Source: Anolis sagrei
Lineage: Eukaryota; Chordata; Lepidosauria; Squamata; Anolidae
Assembly (NCBI RefSeq): GCF_037176765.1
Contig: NC_090026.1
Span: forward strand, 130,205,752 to 130,269,751
Direction: 5' to 3'
DNA length: 64,000 bases
The notes under the pieces were generated by a model that searched no databases, was not told where the DNA came from, and saw nothing but the letters and a program-made list of their open reading frames with translations. Below are positions 35,101-45,400 of the stretch, piece after piece. The first letter of the stretch is position 1. Each line of letters opens with the position of its first letter. Both the position numbers and the translations under genes were made by a program.

Positions 35101-38100
35101 GTATTGTCGAAGGCTTTCATGGCCAGAATCACTGGGTTGTTGTGAGTTTTCTGGGCTTTATGGCCATGATGCAGAAGCATTTTCTCCTGATGTCTCACCT
35201 GCATATATGGCAGGCATCCTCAGAGGTTGTGAGGTCTGTTGGAAAGAAGGAAAATTTGGTTTCTATATCTGTGGAATGATGTCCAGGGTGGGAGAAAGAA
35301 CCCTTGTCTGTTGGAAGTAGGTGTCAATCTTGTAATTAATCACTTTGATTAGCATTGAATTGCCTTGCAGCTTCAAGCCCTGGCTAATACTGTACTTTGT
35401 TGGGAGGTGATTAGCTGGTCCTGATTATTTCTTGTCTGGGATACAGGAACAATGTGGAAGAGGCCTCAGTGAATCAGGATAAGCTGAGTAATATTGGCTA
35501 AAATCAGGACAACAAAGAACAACAGGGAAATTCCAGACAGGAAACAATCAGGGCCAGATAACACCTCCCAACAAAGGATTCCCCCAGGTGGGAAGCAGCC
35601 TGGCTTTGAAGCTGCAAGGCTTTGCAATGCTAATCAAGGTGATTAATTGCAACATTCACACTTGCCTTCAAGAGACAAGAGTTCTTTCTCCCACCATGGA
35701 CCCTCAAGAGATATATAAACCTCTCCTGCTTAGTTTCCAATATACCTCACAAACTCTGAGGATGCCTGCCATAGATGTGGGCAAAACATCAGGAGATAAT
35801 GCTTCTGGAACATGGCCGGACAGCCCAGAAAACTCACAACAACCCAAGCTGAGTATTGACAATTTATTCATTTCAGGATTTCAGGCAAGAGGCCTTCCCA
35901 TCCAACCCTTCCTGGAAATTATTTTTTTGTTTTCCCATCCAAGTATTTACTAGGCTCTGTTCAGTTTCCAAAAGCAGGCAACCATTGTTTTTAGCTGGTA
36001 TGTCTGTTCTTCTTTTTGCAAATTGAGGTTGAGCTGACTCATAAAGCATTTGCGGTCGACTTACTTTGCTCTTTGCCAGCCTTTCCGAGCCTGCCAGGTC
36101 GACCAGGTTGATTTTGGAGGTGACGTACTGGGCATTGGAAAGGATTCTGGAATGACACTGAGGCGAGAGGTCAAGAGCATTCGGTCACTCTGGAAGGGAC
36201 AGAAGCAGCCAGCCAGACCCTGGAACCTCCCCGGGAACTGACCTCGATGTAAATTGTGAAGATGCAGTGGGACCTAGAAGAATGCGTGTTCAGAGCGTTT
36301 TGGCCAACAGACCGGTTGAGGTTGCCCTGAAGAGGAAGAGAAAAATCAGAGAAATAGAATCCTAAGGGGTCACCTGAAAACTGCAACTCAAACTTGGAAT
36401 GTTTACATTTTTAAATGTAATTTGTTGATGTCACTCATGAAAATGTTCCTTTGACCTTTCTTTGTCTATCTATGAAATTCACTGGGTCTCCATAAGCTGA
36501 GAGATGACTTGAAGGCACATGTGCACAGGTCTAAATATCCTACAGTACTAGAATCCTGTTTAATCATGGAAACTAAGAAGGGTTAGATCTGGCTAGGACT
36601 TCAGTGGGAGACCACTAGCAATTCCTACTTCAGACACTTTGACACCCAGCAACCTAGAAGCTGTTGTATTCCAGAGCAGGATCCCCTCTGACTTTAAACA
36701 CCACACAGATGGGTTAAAATAGCAAGCAGTTTATTGAGGATAACAAAAGCCAAAGCAATAAAAAGTAATCCACAGTAAAAGGGTAATCCAATTGATTAGG
36801 AAGACACAGAAGCGAATAGTCCAAAGAGAAATGATCCAAAAAAAGTCCATGAAACTAGATACTTGTTTTTAAAGGCAAATAACAGCCAAGGCACTTAAAT
36901 CCATGAATCAAACAAAGACAAGAGTCTAAGAACTTGGCATGAAGAACTTAACATGAATCCAACGTTGCTTTGTCTGAAGCTAGATCCCGTACTGTGCCGT
37001 AACACCCAGACACTATAAAGTTAAAACTAAGATGTGCTTTTCTCTTTATCTGGGCTCCTTTCTTCGAAGCTCCAGATACTCAGCAACTGAGGCCAGTCAA
37101 GAATTGAACATCAACAGAACATTTATTTTACAAAGTCCTTGACAGACTTGGCACAGCTTGATGAAGTTACAAACACAAATAGTCAATTTGAGAAACCATA
37201 CAGATGTTCTTTCTTTCCTTTTTCCTTCAGTCACCGAGTTAACTTATCCCCAATGGTAGAAAAACTCCTGGGATCTTTTACCCTAACCCTGGGCTGTTAT
37301 TTTTCAGAAAGAGCAGGTCTTCCCCTATCTAAGCTCAAGACTACTTTTGGAGATGAAGTAATGAAGCCTTTCTCAATGGCAGAGAAATCCGGAGATATTC
37401 CCTACCCCAGCAATGAGCTACTGTCTTCTAGAAAGAGCAGGTCTTTCTCTATCTGAGCTCAACGCCAGTTTCAACCTCGACCCTAATCTCAATCTCAATT
37501 GTACTCACAATGGCTTGTCCGAGCTGTCTATTATTTACTATTATTATTTCTTGCACTTCTACCCCGCCCTTCTCAACCCCCGAGGGGGGACTCAGGGCGG
37601 CTTACAAAAGGCACAATTCGATGCCAACACAAACAATAAGATAAAAAATAAAACATATATAGACAGTAATTAAAACAATTAAAACAATCCATTATACATC
37701 ATAATCAATAAAACTAATCTAGTGCTCAACATTTGCCAGCTCAGAGTCCGTAAATTCATTCCACATTGTCAAAACCATCAATTCTAGTCATCGCTTGTCC
37801 TTTGTCTATGGGCTAGATAACCCAAAAGCCTGGTCCCAAATCCATGTTTTTAATTTCCTTCTAAAAGCAAGGAGGGATGTCCATGACCTAATTTCCCCAG
37901 GGAGTGAATTCCACAGGCGAGGGGCCACCACCGAGAAGGCCCTGCTCCTCATCCCCACCAACCTCACTTGTGATAGAGGTGGGGCCAAGAGTTTAAGATC
38001 CCCAGAAGATCTTAAACTCCGAGGTGGGACGTAGAAGGAGATGCGTTCAGACAGATACCCTGGGCTGGAACTGTAAAGGGTTTTGTAGGTCAAAACCAGC

Positions 38101-39914
38101 ACTTTGAATTGTGCTTGGAACTGGATCGACAGCCAGTGGAGTTGACATAGCAGGGGGGTGGTATGCTCCCTGTATGACGCTCCGGTGAGTAATCTGGCTG
38201 CCGCCCGCTGGACTAATTGAAGTTTCCGAACAGTCTTCAAAGGCAACCCCACGTAGAGTGCGTTGCAGTAATCTAGTCGGGATGTAACAAGAGCGTGGAC
38301 CACTGTGGCCAGATCAGACTTCCCAAGGTACGGGCGCAACTGGCGCACAAGTTTTAATTGTGCAAAAGCTCTCCCGGCCACCGGTCTACCTTGGCCACCA
38401 GCACATCTGAGGCTTTTTCTATACTAAAGAAAGCAGGAGGGCTTTTCCAAAATGGAGATCTCATCCCCAGGAAAAAGGGCGGTCTCTAAACCAAAAGGAT
38501 ACCTTTTTAAACCAATAGCTGCAAGGGCTTGCGGGCTGGCTTCCAACCTCTGTTAATAATTAACTTTTAGGGTGCTGCTACAACCCTGGGGAAAATGAAA
38601 AGGGATGTTATTTTATGCAACTAAGGGGCAATGCAAACCAAGCTCCTGGAAGACGGAACATGTACTTGGCACCTATATCTGTGCCCTAATTCCCAAACAG
38701 CTAGGAAAGGATTCTTTCTTAATGTTGGTTTCACTTCTAACTTCTGTTGTAATCTGGCTGAGTGCCTTAATTGTTGACTTGTTTGTCTTTGCTGAGTAAA
38801 AGCTTCGCCGCTACTCCCTTCATTGAAATCTCCACCTGCAGATAACTGACCAGGGAACTGAGGCGCAGAGCCTTTCCCAAGCTCAAGACCTTGAGAATCC
38901 TCTTGCAGTAATACAGGCCTCTGCGACCCATCATCTAAACTGCATTCAGGCCCCACATCTCCAAAACCAGCTCCAGGAAATAGACCATCATCTCAATTCC
39001 CCTCAGGAACATCTTCATGGACAGCAGCCCCATTTCTATCAGGGAAATCAGCTTGAACATGAACATCATTGTCATTCCCATCATCCAAAGCAACCCAATC
39101 ATCAGACACAATCACAGGCTGACATACAACAAAAGCCACATTTCCCTCTGAAATCCCAGCAAGATATACCGTTCATATACCGTTCAAGTATATTTTTAAA
39201 TCTCTTTGTTCCTAGCACAATGATGCATTGAATCATAACAGTACTATAATACTATGCTTGCCCTCAGTCTCTAGGTCTTCAGATAATAGGAAGGGGAGTT
39301 ATTACTGGAAAAATAGTGTGTGGGCAGAGGAAACTGACCCCTTTCCTTCCTGGGCACAATGGGGACCAAAAGAAATCACATCCTATCTAGTGAATGTGGT
39401 TTCGAAAAAACTCCCCACTGGTGCCAATGGGAAATTTCTTCCTAAAGCCCATTCAAAAATGCAGAGTTGTCCAAATCACAGGTGAGGGGGGAAAGAAAAG
39501 GTTGTTTCTCGAATCCTGGAAGCCCAAGAAATGTATTGGACAACATGGGAACACACCTAGAATGAAAGAAAACCTGGGAAGTCTCATACAACTTGAAATG
39601 TTGTTGTTGTTACGTGCTGTCAGGTCAACTTCCTCTTATGGTGACTCTGTGAACGGGTTTACACGAGTCCCAGTCATGATGGGTGAGATCTTGCAAATCC
39701 AGGTCCATGAATTTGCAAGATCTCACTTTCAATGTGTTCTTCCTCTTTTTCTCACTTGCCTTCAACATTCCCATTTTCCCCACTATCTCAGATGACATCA
39801 CAATACGTCCAAAGTACGACAGGCTCTGTTTAGTAATTTCAGACTCCAGTGAGGCCCCATCTACACTGTCACATAATCCAGTTTCTGATCCCAGATTATC
39901 TGCTTTGAACTGAA

Positions 39915-39955
<41 letters not shown>

Positions 39956-42139
39956 GTGGCCAGATACTGGTCAAAGGACATTTAATCAGCTACCAAGTTT
40001 GCAAAATTTGTGTTTTTTAAAATCTGTTTGTTTATTTTGTTCTGTTAGAAATGTAATACAATGTTCTGGTTGCGGATGACACGATAAATAAATCTGTGTA
40101 AGTCTCCTTCCCAACCAAGGAAGATGGCCGAGCCTGAAATAATGTCTGTTTACAGGATGTGCTCTCTGTATGCCCAATGGGATGCCGGGGTGCCTCAGCT
40201 GAAGGGCCCTTTAGATTTCCCAACACAAAGTTCTATTGAGGCTCAAGATAAGCTCAACAAAGTTCTTTATTTGGGCTTAAATCTTCAAACAAAAGAATTA
40301 AACACTTTATAACCTTGGAAAATCGATAGCTTCCTCAATCTGCTATCAAGGGGCAGGCAACTGATGGTAAACTGTTCCTTTCTTCCTTAGGGAAATCCTT
40401 TGACCCCTCCCTGGGCAATCTCTCTTTACCTTGCTGGCATGAGGCCCCTACTCCCAGCTCCAAGCTGCTTTATGGATAGCCCAAGTGGTCCCTTACCAGG
40501 CAAGGTTCCTGTAGATCTGCCAAGCTGAAAGGTGTCCTTTAGTTTCTCCACAAAGGCTGTAGGAACTATTTCTTTACTCCGCAGCAGAGCTGTGAATCTA
40601 TTTCTTTAACCCCCAGCAAAAGCTGTGAGAAGTGAAGCCTCTGTGCAGGTGGTAGAGAGAGACCCACACGTCCTGCTGTTAGGCTCCAAAACAGTGAGAC
40701 TGAACAAAGTCCTCCTTTCCCTCCAAAACTCTGGGAAAAGATTCTAACGATGATTGCCAAGTTGTTGGCCCTATGATTGCAACCTGAGGGAAGCTACCTT
40801 ATTGCAAAATGCATGGCTTAAATAGATTCATGCAAACTAGCAATGCAAGAAAAAGAGGTTAAAATCACCTGGCACTGCCATGCCAGCACATACCTCAAAC
40901 AGAAGATTTAAAGCCACTTCTTCGCTTGGGGCAGGATGTACAGTCAACCCTTTCACTGAGACCCCACAGGGGGTCTCCACAACAGACAGAGGTACATCGT
41001 TGACCGCCCCCAAAGGCATCATGGAGAGAAGGTCAAAGATGGTCTCGTTGTAGATCTCCATGTAAGAAATCCGCACAGAGATGAACTGGCTCCCATGCTC
41101 CTCCACTGACTTGAAGACCTGTGAGAGAAAGATTGGAAGCTTTGCCTCAACCTGATCAGATTTTTGAAAAAGATGCAAAGAGATTATGTATGTATTTTTC
41201 CTTCTCAAGAGGGGAAGGAGAGCTTACTGACTAGGGTCTCCATAGAGTGAGATGCTCTCCTGCACAGAATGGATAAGGACAGGACACAAAAGGTGAAAGC
41301 ACTGTACAATTGGATTATCCCACCCAGAAAGTAGAGATACTTTGATGTAGCTGCTCCACTCCAAGAACCATTCAGATGGCCTGGACCGCATAGCCCACCA
41401 TTCTGGCACTTTGATGGGAGTTGTGGGCCAAAACCATATTTCATCAGATAATAGTCGCACTTTCCCTTCTTTTTGCATCAAAAGGAAGGTGCGACTATTA
41501 TGTGAGGAAAAAATCCGCCTTTAATTCCCTAGTTTCTGTTTTTTTTAAAAAAATGAAATGAAAGCAGAGTAGGAGGGATGATTCAGGCTCAAACAAACAG
41601 CTCTGTTTCTGACACTTTGGTTTTTTAAACTGGAGGGAAGCCTCACCTTTCTTTCTTTCTTTCTTTTTCCAAGGTCATTTACAATATCTGAAATGGAGCT
41701 CTTTCAAGGAAGGAGGGAAGAGTGAAACTCCATTTAAAAGCTTGTAAACAACCTTGCCTTCGAAGGAAGGAAGGAAGGTAGGAAGGAAGGAAGGAAAGAA
41801 GGAAGGAAAAGCACCAAATCGCTCTGCGACTATTATGTGAGGAACACAAAAATACAAATTTTGCCCCTCCAAAAAATGAGGGTGCGACTATTACTCAGTG
41901 AAATATGGGGTATCTGGAAGCCAAGGGAGGGGGAAATGCAGCAGCTACTAATACATTTCAAAAATAAATTTAATTTAAGATAAGACTGCCCAACTCTGAT
42001 TAAATCATTATTCTAGCCACCTTCAATGTAAATGTGCTTACGTATCTTTCCAATAATAATAAAGAGAACAAAATAATAAATGTAACAATAATAGAGTAAA
42101 GTAATGGAAATGTAATAATAACAGAGTAAAATGATAAAT

Positions 42140-42175
<36 letters not shown>

Positions 42176-42385
42176 GTGAAATAATATAAATGTAATAATA
42201 ATAATACAATAATAATAATAATAATAATAATAATAGAGTAAAATAATAAATGTAATCATAATAACAGAGTAAAGTAATGGAAATGTAATAACAGAGAAAA
42301 TAATAAATGTAATAACAACAACAATAATAAAGTAAAATAATAAATGTAATAATAGAGAAAAATTATACATGTAATAATAATAAAT

Positions 42386-42422
<37 letters not shown>

Positions 42423-45400
42423 TAATAATAGAGTAATATAATAAATAACATTGACTCAAGTATAAACCGAGGGGGACTTTTTCAGCCTAAAAAAAGGGCT
42501 GAAAAACTAGGCTTATACTCGAGTATAGACAGTAAGCGTTTGCCCTTTTTAAATCTCACCACAGCATCTTGCATATTTTCTCTCCAGTTTCCTACCATAG
42601 GTTCATATATAGCACTAGCTTTGCTTCACTATCCTCTGCCATAGATACCAAATACTCCTTCATTTCTTACCAAACAAAAGGCAAAGCATTCACAATCAAG
42701 GTCAGCTTGCTGTAGACAATTTAAGAAACAGCTCTGACCTACCACCTTTGTTGGAAAGAACCAACTGTACTCCAGCATTGGTGTTTTCCGCACTGATATG
42801 ATCAGCAGGAACAATACAAATAGCAGGACCACAGACAGACGGCCTTTCCAGGTTTCTCCTTAACACCCACATCTTTTGTATCACACTCCGAATTACCTGT
42901 TGTATGGCTCGGGGGATGATCCCTCGATTGAGGTAGTTTTCCGTCATTCCCGTCATGGTGTAAGTCTTACCAGCCCCTGTTTGCCCGTAACACATTATAG
43001 TACCTAGAAAAGATGAAGAGAAAGCACTAGAAAGGTGGGCTGTGTTCAAAGATTGTTACACTGGCCTCCCAAGAACACAATGCGTCACTAAAAGGTTTAT
43101 TAATTTTTGGCTGCCTCGTGAGTAATCTGTTGGGCGAGTGGATAGGCCTTCTCAAACAGAGGCCTACCTCACACTGAGATTTTTCTCCCACTGAGGCTTT
43201 CTCACACGGAGGGCTACCTCACAGTGATGCCTCTCAAACACTAAGGTGAACTAACACTGAGGCTTTCTCAAACTGAGGCCTACCTCACATTGAGATTTTT
43301 CTCCCACTCAGGCTTTCTCACACTGAGGGCTACCTCACAGTGATGCCTCTCAAACACTGAGGTGAACTAACACTGAGGCTTTCTCAAATTGAGGCCTACC
43401 TCACATTGAGATTTTTCTCCCACTGAGGCTTTCTCACACGGAGGGCTACCTCAGAGTGATGCCTCTCAAACACTGAGGTGAACTAACACTGAGGCCTTCT
43501 TATACTGAGGCCTACTAACACACTGAGGCCCTTCTCCTGCATAGACTGTTGTGGCTCAGTTTGAGCCTGAGTCTGAGACTGAACTGTCTGGGCCTTATGC
43601 TGGGCCTTCTGGGCCTTCTGAGCCTGACTTTCCGCAGGATGACGAGGAGGCTGTTGGGTTACAGATTTCTGTACATGTTCCAGACGGGGCTGATAGTGTG
43701 GCTTCTGAGGAAGAAACAGCAAGTCTGTTCCCCGGAGAAAGGAATGTGCCTTTAGATAAAGATAGTGAAACTCCACAACTGCAAGTGGAGACTCCTTTTG
43801 GTTCCCAGGGAGATCAGGCCCAGCTGGACCGAGATAATGAGTTGTCTAGCCCTGAAGATAATAATGAATTAATGAGTAGACAGGATCATTTACAGTTAAG
43901 AGTTCGCAGAAGCATACGTCTTGCAGCAATCGTGAAGCCAAAGGTCAACGCAATGCGTTCATGTCAGGGAAACTTATTTAATGATGAAGCCGACAGGCAT
44001 TTTCTGTCAGTTCAATGTTGCTCTTTCCTTGTTAACGTTTGTGGAATTACCTTGGCTTTTGCAGAACACTTCTGGCTTTTTTGAGACTTTTTTGATCCTG
44101 ATGTTACCTGTCTACCATGGACTCTTGTTTGACCAGTGCTAAGGGATTATGCTTCATGTTATTTGCCTTTGGATCTTGGGAACTTTGCCTTTGCATTTAA
44201 GACTCTGTTTTGCCTATTGGACTTTTGCATCTTTATTTCTCTGTTTTGATTTTGCTTTTTCTCAATAAACTACAAAACCTACACCCTTGGTGTGTGGTGG
44301 TGTCTTGAGCAAGGTGAAAACTACCCTGAGATGCGACAAAGACCTCTTTCAGGACTACTAAGCTACAGGAACACCTGCTTATACAGAACTACAGCTTTTG
44401 CTGAGCCATTGCATCTATTTAACTCTTTTGGTGCTTGACTCACATTTTTGTACTTAAAAATACATAGTTAATTTTTAATATTTCTGACATCCTCCCTCCA
44501 CCTCAACAAACATAGCTTGACCTCACAACCTCTGAGGATGCCTACCATAAATGCAGGCAAAATGTCAGGAGGGAATGCTTCTGAAACATAGCCATACATC
44601 CTGGAAAACTCACAGCAACCCAATGATTCCAGCCATGAAAGCTTTTGACAACACATTAAACATAGCTCGAATATCCATCCTAACAAGAGTGGGCAAAGGA
44701 AGAGGTCTATCTCACCAATGTTTAAAAACCTTCAAAGATGGAGAGGCATGCTATTCCGTTGCCAAACACCTCTTACAGCAGAGAGGCTCTTCCTGGTTAG
44801 GTGGAGAAAATATTTACATCCCTAGAAATAGATGAATATGAGAATAACGGTGTGAAATTTTACCATTATATCCATTCAGGGCTTGATTGACCAGACCTTT
44901 GGCCAACACATTATAAACCATTTCCTGAGGGGCGTTGTGGAGGACACCGTCCAATTTAAAAGACCAGTTTGTCTGCTTGTTGTTGACAATGCCTTTCGAG
45001 AGGTCTTTCTCCGTGTAGACATCTATTGTCTAGAAAAGAGATAAACTGAAAGTAGGACAAGCATTTAATCAGGTAAATATGAATCTAAGGCCCCATATAC
45101 ACTGTTATTATAAGTATATGGCAGTGTGGACTCATATAATTCAGTTCAATCTTTGTTATGTGTGTCTACACTGGTCATATAATACAGTTCTAACTCCATT
45201 TTGTAGCTCAGCAGCCAGGGACTGATGGGTGTGCCATCACGCCTAGGGGCAATAGCTCTTAGTGAAAGAGGCATGGATGTGACATCTTTCCCCAGGGGAT
45301 TGCTTCTTGCCCTCCTTTAGGAAACTGGAACTCCCAAAGACCCAAAACACTGTAAATAACTCAAAAAAAGTTTTATTGATCACAAAGAGTTATTTCTTTA

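Noticed and set aside
36537-36625. 5S rRNA gene
   Set aside because: Only part of the 5S sequence with several changes, and next to SINE sequence.
43145-43545. CRISPR-like array
   Set aside because: The units are whole tandem copies without unique spacers, in a vertebrate genome; it is a minisatellite.
43551-44084. 177-codon acidic open frame
   Set aside because: Wholly inside a solo LTR. Composition bias, no domain.
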